Assembly (NCBI GenBank): GCA_036927565.1
Contig: JAYESD010000010.1
Span: forward strand, 40,913,298 to 40,977,297
Direction: 5' to 3'
DNA length: 64,000 nt
DNA from: Tuctoria greenei
Taxonomy: Eukaryota > Streptophyta > Magnoliopsida > Poales > Poaceae
Part shown: in pieces, positions 22,331-35,819 of the stretch
Position numbering within the stretch: position 1 is the stretch's first letter
Layout: the number at the start of each line of letters is the position of its first letter
Position numbers and translations under genes: made by a program
The notes under the pieces: model-generated
Seen by the model: only the letters and a program-made list of their open reading frames with translations
Databases searched by the model: none
What the model was told of the DNA's origin: nothing

Positions 22331-24355
22331 TGTGAGGACTGGAGTCCCGACATTCCAGGAATTGGTTGGTGCCGTGCGATGAGGCACCCAACAGCACACA
22401 GAAAAAGGTACACCACATTTTATAAAACAACATAGTATTATACAAGTTTTATCTTTTACAAATAATATATATATCAAAATACACTACAGCGGAAGATATG
22501 TCTATAGCTCACGACTCTCTAGTCTAAGCTATGCAAAAGTGATCCGTTCAGCCCGCGAATAGAATCACACTAGCAGCACACATGTGGAAGTCACAGCGGC
22601 GTGCAGGGTTCCCATTCGGTTGTGTACCCCAATGGGGGCAACGCCTCACTGGTGAACCCTTCAACATATTCGTCATCTGCAGCAAAAACTTTAAATAGCA
22701 ACCGTGAGCACGAAGGCGCAGCAAGACTTAACCATCTCCACTAAACAGATATACATAAAACATAGGACATCAGCTTGCATAAAACGACTCGCCGACAATT
22801 TCATCCTTATTTTCAGTTTTAGCAGCAAATTAAGGCTTCATGGAAAGTAAATTTAGTGAGCAACATGTCTAGAGCATTGCAAGTATCAATACAAGATTAA
22901 TTCATAAAGCATGATTCAATAATATTCAGCTCCAAATAATTAACTACGTCATGACGCAGTGAGCAAGCGGTACTCGATAACTGCGAGGGACAACGACTCG
23001 TATCGATATACACCTACAGGGATACCCAAATAGCACAACACATACACCCACACTCAGTTTTGCAAAGGCACACTCCACTGATGTTGTATGCAGCAACCTT
23101 TCACCCACTACCTACACGTCAAACCGGTTCCACCGCTATGAGCAGGAGGCCCCCACACAGAGTACGAATGTACCCGCTGGCAGGTTTACACCTTGCAGCT
23201 CTAAACCCGCACCTATAAGGCGGAGGGTTATGCCTCAACACTAAGGTGGACAAGTTACATCGGTTTACTGGGTCCCATATATCTAGTATGCCTTCGGTAC
23301 ATTCAAACTTGCTCACAGGACTGCACACGGATCAATCCTTGACCGATACAGGCACAACTACAGCTCACAGTCCCCTATGTCCTGCTTCTCCTACTCTAGG
23401 CCCAGTCTCATATTTCAAATGGTGATCCCCTCGCTCGAACCAAACATGTGTGATCCCAATTCCTGAACTCACGAGTAGATTCCAACTACTCGACTTCTAC
23501 CGAAGCATCTATAACATTAAGCATAGTTGGACATGTTGAGGACTTAACCATCTACCCTGCTCTCATGGGTTTTCTGGTGATGCAAGTGGAAAACTCCAAG
23601 AAACTTAGACTTAATGCACATACATGCTAACCCATATAGTGTGATACAAATCAAAGTTTAAAATGTTGTTAAATGCAAAATGGGGCTTGCCTGGTTGCGA
23701 GAAGGGGTCACTGTTAGTCTCCGGGGGAATAGCTTCGATGGGCTCTGGAGTCTCCCCGAGCTCGGCAACTATTCGATATGCAAGAACAGATGCAAAGTGG
23801 ATTAATAGCGACATACTAACATAGTGATTCAAAACACAGTTGAGTGTAGTAAATCAAATCTAGTATTGCTGATATTTTTACAGTGGACACTAGGTAATAG
23901 GAATGAAACTCTGGCCGAAGTTCAGCAATGTTCATGGAAGTCTCTGTTATATAAAATTCAATGAATCTAAACACTTCCAATAATTTTCTGGAAACATCTG
24001 TAGTTTTAACATGGCAAAGAGTTAGTTTTTTGTTTAGATGAGATCAAGAGTGATCCAACAAAACTGGTTCCATAATTCTCTAAGCATTCTCCTGTGACAT
24101 ATGATTTTAGAAGTTTGGACAATTTCTGAAAAAGTTTTTGGACATTTTGGAATTTTTCTGGTACATTCAGTTTGGAAACACAATTTTGGCCATTCAAATA
24201 ATCTCAAAAAGAGCTGAAATATTTACTGGATCTCAAGGGAATTATGAGGAAGAAACCTGTCAAATTTGGGAATTTTTTAATGAATGGAGGATCATGAATT
24301 AATTCCAAAGGCATTTTGCTTCATGGACTTATTAAGGACAATTTAGGGATTTTCA

Positions 24356-27300
24356 TGTGGGGACCGAGGTCCCACCATTCCAGGATCGCATTGGGTGGTG
24401 CCGTGCGATGTGGCACCCAACAGCACAAATGAAAAGCAACACAAAACAACCAACGCAAATCTTTTATTTCACAAAATTCTCTTTTACAATATAAGATACA
24501 ACGCAACGGAATATACATACTCATACTCTCAACTAGCTATGCACAAGAGAAGTCGTCCATGCCCGCAGACGCTTCTCACTAGCAACACGAAACAGGTACT
24601 GCAGCGGAAAGGTTACCCCGTGAGAGATACATCTCGACCAACTCGAGGTCTCACAAACAACCACAACATAAGCATAAGCTATTAATACATGCATAAACCA
24701 CAATAAAGCAACCGTGAGCTCAAAGCTCAGCAAGACTTAACCATCTCACCCTAAAGGCTGAAACTCTACATGCTGGAAACTTTAAAGACTGGAAAGCTGA
24801 AATTAGTTGAAATGAACTCGCTAAAAGTAAATCCTTAGTGGTCAGTTTTAAGGTAGCATACACATTCCATGGGCATAGCATCACTGTGAATTCCACAATC
24901 GAACAAGAAACGCTTCATCCATGATGATACTCACCCAAAGTTACATAAGCTTCATTCAATTTAAAGGTTTGAAAATGATTACTTTAATTGTGCTAATTCT
25001 AATTCAGGCAAGGTTGCAATACAAGATATTATTCATAGAAACATATTCATAATAGTTCACTACTCTTTATTACTACGTCAATACTCGGTGACCAAGTATG
25101 CTCAATCCATAACCACGAGCGGTGGTGATTCGAATCAAAACACCTAGACTGCACAACACGTACGCCCATACTCGGAGTTGCGATGGCACACTCTACCGAT
25201 GTCGCACGCAGCCACCTTTTCTTAGATTCAACCACTTCGAAACAGTTCAATCGACCCGAACAGCGAGCTCCTTCAAGGTGCACCTCCGTTGTGAGATCTT
25301 CATGAGCGAGTTGACTCCTACTGTACTAACAGCCAACAACTTAAGCTGATTGAAAAGGTTCCAACATAGGATCTACAAGGTACATCGGTTTCCTGGGTCC
25401 TATATAGCCAGTATGCTTTCCGGTAAAGTTCAAACTTGTTCAACAAGGCCAAGCACGAGAAGGGCCTTAACCGACATAGGCGGGGCTACCAATCCACCTC
25501 CTAACACCTGCCTCGCCATTACCGACCCAGGCACAATGTGGACAAACCAACCTACACAAATCCCCATCCACATCTCATATTTAAGAGTGAACGTTATAGA
25601 AACCTTTTGCGAGTAGGTTTCCCTCACTCGAATTCTCTCGCAAGTAGAATTCCACTACTTGACTTTTGGTTGATAAATGTGACCAGTCTCGCAAGTAGTA
25701 TCCAACATACACGACTTCTACCGATTTTCTAACTAAACATCAAGCATAGCAATATAATCTGAGGAAGTCTTATACTACCGATCTACTCCAAAGATTATTT
25801 GGTCATGCATGTGGAGTATTCAATTAACATAGACCTAATGCACATATCAATTCTATTCAACGAAGTATATAAAGCAAAACTTTGTAAAAGCTCTTAAACG
25901 CAAACTGGGGCTTGCCTTAGGTTGTGACTAGATAAATGTCAATTAGTCAGTGCTTGATCATTTGGACGAAGCTTCTCGTTGCTTCCCTCCTTTTCTTGGC
26001 TTTAATGCTGCTTGGGCAAGATTGCTCGCAGTGTCCACACTTGTGCTCCTCTTTCGAGCAGTGCTCCTTGTCCATCTCCACTCGTCGAATGCCTCCATCG
26101 TGTTCATCACTAACGATATAAAAATGCACATAAGAATATTGTAACTTAGTAGAATAATAAATAAAATGGTTTATGACTTGAGAATGACTAACTTACTTAG
26201 AAAGACATGGTCTGCTGCTGTTATGTACAACACCAAGGAAAGATGAAGTGAAACTTGGAAAGATTAGATATGAAGTGAAATGTGCAATGCAATAATTCAA
26301 TGCAACCTAGCAAAAGACTCAATGGAGATAGTATGACTCGAGAAGGAATAGACTTAGTTGGAAATGAGAGGTCTGCTTCTGTAGGTTACAGGAACAGGAA
26401 GCAATCAAAATGAAGCATTGGAGATGTGGAGATGAAATTAGATATGCATAGTTTTAGACTTAGGGTAAATATCATAAAATTACTTGGGTTAAACAGATCC
26501 AATGGGCTTAGGAATTTTATGGTGGAATCATGTGGACATGGAGAAGCACCCAGAAAAATTTCAGGTACGGGAACGGAATACTTTGGTCCACATTATTCCT
26601 TAAGTGTTTTAGTTTCTCTGAATTTTAATGGAAAACCTAGAGCTTTTTAATGAGTGAAAGTATATTTTCTGGATAGTATTCGTCCTATGGAGTCCAAAAA
26701 AATTAGTTTTATATTTTTATAAGGATTATACAGTGTGATATTGATTTTACAAGTTTCATTATTTTTCTGAAAATATTTCTGGACTTTTATGAATTTTCTA
26801 ACTAACCTTAGATTAATCTTCATAATGAACCCCCTTACTAACGCTGAAATTTTTACTGGGGTTCTAGGACAATATGAAGATGATTCTTGCAAAATTTGAG
26901 AATTTTCCAATAAGTCAAACTCATGGAATTAAATTCCAAAGTAAAATGGAAATTCAATTGCACAGAAAATATATTGGAATTTGCATACCAAATATTCTGC
27001 ACCTGGGCAAAGTACTGGTTGAGAGGAGCCCAACAAAATTTGTTTCACAAATGTTGGACATTTTTTCATGGCATGGTAAATTTCCCAAGTTTCTTCTATT
27101 TGCTGCATTTATTTTCTTATTGGAAAAAGTTTTAGCCAGTGACCAGTGGGCCTTAGGGTTTGAATTGGCCTTGGTATTGATGCAACACAGTGGGCCACAA
27201 TGCTGAACCGCAGCCACATTTAATCCTTGCCGCAACAGATCCAGGTGAGGGAAAATAGACTCTGACAAGAGGGCCCGGGGGTTGGTCTTCTTCAACCTCA

Positions 27301-28917
27301 GTACAAGGCTGAGCTGGCGGCATACCCAACGGCAGTGCAGCGGCGCACCTCACCGGCGGTGGTCGCCAGGGCTCCGTGGTACCCAATATTTGCCGCAAAT
27401 GTCTGATTTCACATGGGGAGCGGTCTGGTGAGGTTAGGGGAGGCCGAGGATGGCTGGAGATGGCCTCCCCACGGCGGCGGCGGACGGATCAACTCTGGCG
27501 AGCGCGCCTCTCCTCGGGAATCGCCTATTCAACTCGTCTCTTGCTCCAAAATTACCAGAGCGACATGTTGAACTCTAAAATGAATTCAAATCTCGCTGGA
27601 AAGGATCAAAACCTAAAGTTCTTGGATGACCTGAGTCGAAAGCTTCGCCGGCGGCGGAAACTCGAAGAAATGAACCTATGATCCAGGGGGTTCTTAAGAT
27701 CCTAAGGAAACTATTTGCTAACTGCATTGGAAAATAATTACACTTGGAATCCGAATTTCCTTGGCAAAGTTCTTCTGTTTTTAAGAACGCAGGAAGCTAA
27801 CCATCGGAAACCGGCAAAACGGTGCGGGGACTGGACTAGAAACCATGGTGGGAGTAAGGTAGGGTGGTACTGAACCTTGGAACTACCTTGGTTGCGTGAT
27901 AGGCGGGCCGAGACGGTTGGGGGACCGTGAACAACAACGGGGCGACCGTTTTTGGACTTTGGGAAAGAAACATCAGGCATAGCTCGTGGAGGCCGAAGGC
28001 AACGGAGCAGCAACTCGGGGAGCTCCAGGAAACACTTGCGCCTTGCTCGGTGATCTTTGCTGGGTCTGGAACGCGACACCAGAGCGGGACACCGTCGTTG
28101 TTCGATGAACAACCCGAGCGGAGGAAAAAAAAAGAGCGTTCGAGAACTTGAGCTGTGCAGCGAGGCAGAGAAAGGAATGAACAAAGATCTTGTGTTGATA
28201 GGAACGCGCTGGTGTGCAGCCCAAGTTGGAGAAAACGATGGAGGAGGTGGAGCATGCATCCTGCCTCGGTGGCGCCATGGGAGAGAGTGGAGAAACATAG
28301 CACGTTATGTGGAGTCGGTAAGTGATTTGCCTCACAAACAGGTGGGGTCCACCCTTCCCTATTTCCCCTTTTCTTTTAAATTCATTTTCAGCTGACAAAA
28401 GATTTCTACAATTGTTCAAATTCGTCAGGGTGGTTTACTATAAAATGGAGAACCCAGTTTTGAAATAAATTTCGAGAATTATCAATTTGAGTTTCAAATT
28501 AAATTTTTCAATTTGAAAACACCTTTTGGCATTTGCTTCAAACCTTCTTTATTTTCCGTCCCAAAATAATATTGGCACTAAATGAATTATTTTACTTACT
28601 TGCTTGCTTCCGTTCTTTTATTTTGCTGATTCAAACTTTGAAATTTGGTGAGTTAAAATTTTTAGTTTCATGCATTTGAATTCCTAACCATCCAAGTGCA
28701 AATTCACATTTTCTTTTACTCTCTAATCCCTTCCATAACTGAATTGATTAATGTTATTTTATTTTTATTTTGGGTTTTACAACCTGATTGTTCGCATTGA
28801 GTTTAAATCTGGACTTAGGTTTTAAGTCTTAATTTGAATTACATTTATATTTGCTTTTCTTCCTAATTATAATTCTTTTAGTTTAAGCAAACACAATGAA
28901 TTTTTAGGGATGTTACA
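24356..28917 (-). mobile_element. Tekay-type solo LTR, 4.56 kb
   Basis: On the - strand it starts TGTAACATCCCTAAA and ends GGTCCCCACA. Flanks are TTTCA (24351-24355) and ATTCA (28918-28922). The homologous 5' LTR remnant reads straight through at 36174-36178 (ttttcatacgg), showing the empty site. It contains a GC-rich zone at 27300-28300 and the 'ttgctgag...actcacggttgc' type stretch near 24715, as in the young element's LTR, but no internal region, primer site or coding domain, so it is best read as a solo LTR left by LTR-LTR recombination. Its length is unusual but within what a Tekay LTR could reach. Confidence 0.8.
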
Positions 28918-29350
28918 ATTCATACGGATCCAAGTGCACCACTTGGAAGTACAGATCACCCTGGTTCTAACAAAATTTATTTGAGAATTTTTTGCCAAAT
29001 ATTCTAGGAAATATTGAATATCTAAGTTTGGTTGAGAATGGGAATTTTCTTTGCACTGAGAAATGTTTGAATTTAAAGCCTAGGCCCACCGTTTTAAAAC
29101 CAACCAATAGGCTTGGAGACACAAGGGGCAACAGACTTTAAGGGCGTCGCCACATCGGATCCCGGTGCCGCAACAGATCCGAGCGACGCGCCATTCGACT
29201 GACGGTCCGGCCCTACCTGACCATCGTCTTCCTCGCGCTCAATGGCGCAGTGGCAGTGGACAGTGGCGCCTACCAGCGGCGGCACGCCGGAAAAGATGTG
29301 CCGAGCTCTGCTAATTTCGGGATTGGCTGCCAAGTCCTAAAATGGGACGG

Positions 29351-30775
29351 TGTAAGGATCGAATGCCCAAGAGGGGGGTGAATTGGGCTTCTTTTCAAAA
29401 ATATAAGCAATAAAACTTAATTCCTAAAATCCCAATTCCCTACGCAAACGATCTATGCATTGAAGTAAATAGCAACTTCGCGGTATATAAAATGCATAAA
29501 TGTAAGGGAGAGGAAGATGATGCAAACTCCCGAGGAGACACGAGGATTTATCCCGTGGTTCGGCAAGATCGGCAAGATCTTCCTACATCCACATTGTGGC
29601 ACCCACCAAAGGGTATATCCACACCTAAGTCACCGAGACTAGGGATCTTCACTATTCTTCTCCGTTTGCCAACCTTGGCAAGGTGGAGCTCAAGCCTTGT
29701 ACAACTTCGATCCTACGGGCTTCCACAATCCTCTTGGCAAGCTCCGGAAGTCTCTCTCAGTTACAAACACCAAGGGACACTCCCTTAAGGCTCTCACTAC
29801 CCTAGAGATTCCACTCACCAAGAATGGAGGCACACAAGCTCTCTCTCTAGCTAGTTCTAGCCTATCTCTTGGTGTGTAAGTGATCTAAGTGATGTAGAAG
29901 TGATGACTCTTTGTCTTGAATGCTTGTGGATGTGTAGATTATGTCTGGTGATCAAGACTTGTCGATTTGACAGGTTGAAGGGGTATATATAGCCAGCCTC
30001 CACGAAATAGCCGTTGGAAAAGTAGGCTGACATCACTGCTCTGCGAACACCGGATGATCCGATGTCTCCCCTTCAGTTATCATCGGTCAAAGCCAAATTA
30101 TCTAATGTCACTGTGTCAGATATGATCGTTGTTAGACCGATGTTGCACTTATCTTCTCATCGGATGATCCGGTGGCTCTTCCTCCAGAATTGGTTCAGAC
30201 TTGATGCTTACTGGAGTGATTGACCGATGTGTATATTGATGTACATCGGATGATCCGGTGCTAGACTTGGTCCAAGGATATTGCATACTGTACTGATGGA
30301 CCGATGTAGCTTAGCCCTTAACATCGGATGATCCGGTGAGTGCTTTGTTCTGAGTTCTTCTTCTTCTGCTGAACCAACTCGACCGACGTGTTGTTCTCTG
30401 GAAACATCGGTTGATCCGGTGAGTTGATTTTGTTTGCTTTGAGTTATTCTAAGTGATTCTTTTGTGTTTTGCTCGATTGACCTCTTAGACATTTGTTGTA
30501 AATATTCTTCTGATGTTTGTCAAGCATTGAGTGTTGTCATTTATGGTTGGATGACTTAGACATATGAGCTTTTACTTCTAGTCTTCATATCATTGATTGA
30601 TCTCATAAAGGGATTGTATAGGGGTCTCTAATGATCAGTAGTTGATATTCATGTTCATATAAATTTCATTTGATTGAGTGATATGGGAGACCTTGCATCC
30701 ACAAATTCATTAGTAAAATCCAATGGTTATCATTAATCACCGAAGCCGTACCTCATGGGGGCCTAGATGCTTTCA
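29351..30775 (-). mobile_element. Copia (SIRE-type) solo LTR, 1.43 kb
   Basis: On the - strand it starts TGAAAGCATCTAGGCCCC and ends CGATCCTTACA. It is flanked by a perfect 5 bp duplication GACGG (29346-29350 and 30776-30780). The empty site is visible in the 5' LTR remnant at 36614-36618 (gatgg). A TATA box (ctatatata) lies near 29985 on the - strand. It carries its own array of near-palindromic motifs. Confidence 0.88.
30040..30425. repeat. Array of CGGATGATCCG-type motifs in solo LTR
   Basis: Six to seven copies of a CGGATGATCCG inverted repeat (one-base centre) or close variants, at about 30049, 30163, 30247, 30324 and 30405, alternating with gaccgatgt half sites. It occupies the same place in the LTR as the ACTAGT-core array at 525-1010, but with a different core. 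Confidence 0.8.
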
Positions 30776-32140
30776 GACGGGGAACAACATCGGATATGTG
30801 ACGCTGGCGATAGATGGCCAGAGGGGGTGTCTCGACGGCAGCGGCGGAACATAGGGTTCCGGCCATGTCGGCCAGCCCCTACGGCGGTTTATTTTGCATG
30901 GGAAAACATCCAAATGATTTCTGGGAACTTAGGGAAGGTGGGAGAGGGGGCCAAAGACGGTGAAATTCCTCGGAAGAGTTGGTCAACGACGAGGTAGCTC
31001 ATTTTTGCCACCGGCAAGGAAAATCCCTATTGTGACCTGGTTACTTGATGGAATTTAATGGAGTTCATTTGAGGATGTGCGCCTGGACATGGTGAAGATA
31101 AAATCTCACTTGCACGAGGAACAATTACACGTAGAATCAGAATTTTGCCCGAGACCTAGCTGCGGCTATGGAATGAAGTTGTTGGGAAAACTCGAAATAG
31201 GGGAGCTAGGGTCCATGCCATGGGCTGAAATTCGACGAGCAGCTACGGTGTGAATATGCGCACCTTTTGCTTTAAGGAGTGTGGTGAGAAGATGATTATA
31301 GCGCCGGGTCGCCAAGGATGCAGAGGGGCGGCAACTCGGGACAGAGAAGGGCGGTCAGAAATTTTCAAACTCCTCGTCGTGGAAGTTCAAGCTGGGCAAT
31401 AAACTTGGTCATACAGCCGCGCAAAGGTTTGAGGACTAACAAAGTGTGAAGGAAACTGATTAATACCGATAGTACTCGGTTGATTTCGGCTGGACAGCGA
31501 AGAACTCATCAGGAAGCAAAGTTCTGCATGAGGGAACGAAGCAGAGGCAAAGTGCTCGACTTTGGTGCTTAGAGTAGGATAAGCAGGAGCCTTGGGCCTG
31601 CTGTTTGCAGCTGGAGTCGAGCAGGTAAGCAAGCAGGCAGGGAGCTGCCTGGATTGCATGCCATGTGGTGTCACTCTGAGAGGAAATAGAAAATAAAGGA
31701 GAAAAAGAGAGGCTGACTGGTGGGGTCCAGCTGCTCCAACAAAGATTCACTTCTCCAAATATTCTGAAATTTGGCAGCTAAGTTAAATCCCTCATGCAGG
31801 ATTCAAATGTGAAATTTGATTTGTCATTTTAATAATTTGCATGTGGAATTTGAATTCCAGATGAATTTGAATGCACAAAGTGCAAGGGTTCATAAAGGGC
31901 AAATGAAGCTGAAAATTTATCAAACTTGACACAAATGATGTTTGAATTATGGAAGATACATTTGGGAATTCAATTGTTGAATTTGACATATTTGAATAGT
32001 ATGATTTCATTTGGTTTTGAAACCTCTATTTTTAAGTTCAATTCAAATACCCATAGGAGCACTATGGTTCTAGTTCAATGTTTTATTTCTCCACTTGATT
32101 CTTGAGCTAAATATTTTATTAGGGTTTGAGGGCCTTTACA

Positions 32141-32160
32141 TTCCACCCCCCCCCCTCTTA
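32141..32160 (-). promoter_or_regulatory. Polypurine tract of old Tekay-like element
   Basis: On the - strand a run of A/G with about ten G directly before the TGTAAAG LTR start. Same arrangement as 58701-58720 of the young element. Confidence 0.75.
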
Positions 32161-35100
32161 AAGGAATCTCGTCCCGAGATTAAAATGAAGAGACGAAACT
32201 AGGAGAGAAATTACAGAATATGAGATGATAAGAATTCCATATAGTGGGAGCAGAGATATTCTTCAGTTTCCCACGTCGCTTCCTCAGAGGTATTGTTGCT
32301 CCATAGGACTTTATAAAACCACAACATGCGGTTCCGCGTGGTTCAAGTCGTCTCGTGAAGAATCTGAACTAGATGTTCAGTGTATGTGATATCCGTTTGC
32401 AACTCGCCGATTTCATCTGTGTGGACTGTAACTGAGAACATGAGAAATTTCCGAAGCTGAGATACGTGGAAAATGGCGTGTATACAAGAGAGAGATGCTG
32501 GCAATTCCAATGCATAAGCCACAGGTCCGCACTTCTCCGTGATAGCGAAGAAATCGATAAATCGGGGAGCGAGCTTTCCTTTTACACCAAATCGGTGAAT
32601 TACTTTCATCGGACACACGCGGAGGTATACGTGATCTCTGATATCAAACTGCAGCGGGCGATGCTGCTTGTCCGCATAGTTCTTTTGTCGAGACCGTGCA
32701 GCTCTCAGATTTGCTTGAATGATCCGAACTTCTTCTTCGGCTTCATTGACTAGATCAATCCTGAATGTCACCCTTTCGCCGGACTCGCACCAATTCAGCG
32801 GTGGGCAGCATTTCCGGCCGTAGAGAGCATCATATGGTGCCATCATGATAATCGCTTGATAACTGTTGTTGTATGAGAATTCCGCCAACGGTAAATGATC
32901 GTCCAATTTTTACTGTGATGGATGGCACACGCGTGTAACATGTCTCCAAGTACTTGATTCACCCTCTCGGTTTGTCCATCGATCTGCGGGTGGTATGTGG
33001 AGCTTCAAATTAGCTTAGTACCTAACGAGGCGTGCAGCTGCTCCCAGAAACGAGCAACGAACAACAAGCCTCAATCTGAAATAATCGTGTGCAGAATCTC
33101 GTGTAAGCACACGATTCTTGATATGTACAACTCCACATACTTCTTGGCATTGAATCGGACATATATCGGAATGAAATGTTTTGATTTGGTTAGTCGATCG
33201 ACTATCACCCAAATTGAATCATGCTTCCGGGATGTGAGTGGTAACTCGACGATGAAATCCATACTCAAATCTTCCTATTTCCATGCCAGAATATTCAGTG
33301 GTTGTAGCTGTCCCGCTTTCTTCATATGGTCGGCTTTCACTTGCCAACACGAATCACACTTGGATGCGTACTTTGCAATCTCATGCTTCATCCATGTCCA
33401 TCAAAACTTAGTCTTCAAGTCTTGATACATTTTATTGTTGTCGGGATGAATAGATATTAGGACAAGTGTGCTTCGTCCAAGATTTTCTTCTGAAGTTTCA
33501 TGTAATGGGGCACTAGGATCCGATTCTTGAACCAAACTAATCTCTTCAGAAACATTTCATCTCACCGATGTGCATCCTTTCGGATATGTGAGACATTCCC
33601 TTGTTCTTCTTTTGAGCTTCAATAATATCATCTTGAATTGTGGGAATGAGAGCAAGATTGTATAAAGCTCCAGATGGAACCAAGTATAAAGGCTGGTTCT
33701 TCCTGTTCCATAGGTGTGATGGTCAAGTTATTGACATAAGACTTATGGCTAAGCGCATCGGCAACCACGTTAGCTTTGTTGAGGTGATAGTGAATCTCAA
33801 TCTCATAATCCTTGATCAATTCTAACCACCTTTGTTGTCTCATGTTCAGCTCCTTCTGAGTGAAGATATACTTCAAAACCTTGTGGACGGTGTAGAGGTG
33901 TACAAGATTTCCAAGCAAGTAATGACTCCACATCTTTAACGCCAATACCACAACAGCGAGCTCAAGGTTGTGAGTCAGATAGTGCTGCTCAAGGTTTCGG
34001 AGTTGTCGACATACATACGCAACAACTCATCCTTCTTGCATAAGAATGTATCCAAGACCGATGCTGGATGCATCACAATAAACATCGAACGGCTTTGTTG
34101 TATCCAGTAGAGCCAAAACTGGGGCTGTTGTGAGATGCTTCGCCGATGTTTGAAACGCCTTCTCACATGCTTCACTCCAAATATATTTGGTACCTTTCTT
34201 CAACAGCTCCGTCATAGGTTTAGCAATTTTCAAGAAGCTCCGGATGAACCTCCTATAATAACTGGCTAAACCAAGGAAGCTTCGAACTTCATGGACAGAT
34301 TTGGGAGATTCCCATTTTAGCACCTGGAAAATTTTACTTGGGTCCATAGTGATGCCCTCAGCTGAAATAGTGTGCCCTAGAAGTGGCACTTGGCTGATCC
34401 AAAATTTGCACTTGCTGAATTTTGCATAGAGCTTATGGTCTCGTAATCGTTGAAGCACGATATGCAAGTGTTCGACGTGTCTTCCTCTTATTTGGAATAA
34501 ACCAAGATGTCGTCGATCAAAACCACGACGAACTTATCCAACTCTTGCATGAACACTGAGTTCATAAGATACATAAAGTGGGTCAGAGCATTGGTGAGAC
34601 CAAAAGACATGACGAGATATTCATATATTCCATATCGCGTCGAGAATGCCGTTTTTGGTATATCTTCTGTCCGAATCTTGATTTGATGATATCGGGACCG
34701 AAGATCCGTCTTGGAGAATACCTTAACACCCACTAATTGATCGAACAGAATGCCGATGCGCAGTAGTGGATACTTGTTCTTGATAGTCACGGCATTTAGT
34801 GGATAATAGTCCACACATAACCGCAAAGTTTCATCCTTCTTCTTAATGAATAGCGCGGAGCAGCCCCAAGGTGACGAACTTGGGCGAATGAAACCTTTTT
34901 CCAAAAGGTCCTTCAGATGCCCTTTTAGTTCAGCTAGCTCATTGGGCACCATTCGATACGGTCTTCGAGAGATTGGTGTGGTTTCCGAAGCAAGTTCAAT
35001 CTTGAACTTGACGTCACGTTCGGGCGGCATGCCTGGTAGATCGTCAGGAAACACAACGGGGTATTTGTAGACCACCAAAATATCTTCCACTTAATGGATT

Positions 35101-35740
35101 CGGAGTGGTACATTGCTGCAATCTCTTGAACAGGTCGATCAAGATTGAGAGTATGTGGATTGTGTAGTGGAAAATCAAGATGAACGGTGCAAGAAATGAT
35201 TTCAAGACAGCACCGTGGTGATGTAACCATGACATACCTAATATGACATCGATCTTTGGGCATTCTAAGATAATGAGAGCGGTACGATATATTTTTCCAT
35301 CCATGCAGAATGGTGCTTTTGGAATCATACTATTAGCTAATATTTTTCCACCCGGAAACCAAATCATATAAGCATATTCGGTAGGAAATATTCGTAGCTG
35401 GTGTTTGATATGAATTACTAATGAAGTTGTGGATGGCACCTGAATAAAAAGTATGATAATGGGGTGATCGAGTAGAGTGAACGTACCCGCGAGTATGGGT
35501 TCGCCTTCCGGTACGTCCTCAATGTTGTGTGGTGGATGTTGCCGGGTTTGGGGGCTGGTTTCATGGTCTGGTTGCGGGGTGAGTAGAACCATGGTAGGAC
35601 GCTTGTCCAGACAGTTGTAGGAGAGATGTCCAACACGCCTATAGTTGTAGAACGTGTATTGGGTCGGACCATAATTGATTGGAGAATGGAAACCCGGTGC
35701 ACGCTGCTGCTGTTGTGGTGCATGAGGAATCATCCCTTAT
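32161..35740 (-). pseudogene. pro-pol of old Tekay-like element, broken
   Basis: On the - strand: a degraded zinc knuckle near 35630 (Cys replaced by Tyr/Phe), a protease in which the usual DSGAT is no longer recognisable (near 35440), RT 35090-34488 with LIDD near 34520, RNase H 34467-34027 with YCDASS near 34085, second RNase H part 33951-33628, integrase core SMDF near 33265 and the C-terminal part 32906-32343 with GRKCCPPLNW and FHVSQL, followed by a degenerate chromodomain (EEATWET near 32285). Multiple stops and frameshifts. Same domain order as 54145-58674. Not functional. Confidence 0.85.
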
Positions 35741-35819
35741 TGTTGCTGCTACTGCTGTTGTGGCAGGGGTGGTCGAAAGCTCAGTGCATTGAACGAGCGG
35801 CCACAAAACATTAGTGCAT

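Larger units (their letters stand above)
22331..32140 (-). repeat. 3' LTR of old Tekay-like element, interrupted twice
   Basis: LTR segments are 22331-24355, 28923-29345 (with target copy to 29350) and 30781-32140, about 3.8 kb together. The middle and final parts match 35820-37575. Like other Tekay LTRs it has a GC-rich zone near the start side and AT-rich sequence elsewhere. No protein-coding content is supported. Confidence 0.82.

Noticed and set aside
27738..28419. Open frames of 148-186 codons on the - strand
   Set aside because: They lie in the GC-rich zone of a Tekay-type solo LTR and overlap each other in different frames; no domain recognised.
24356..28917. A complete non-autonomous element rather than a solo LTR
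   Set aside because: No primer site, polypurine tract or second LTR inside; the layout equals one Tekay-type LTR.
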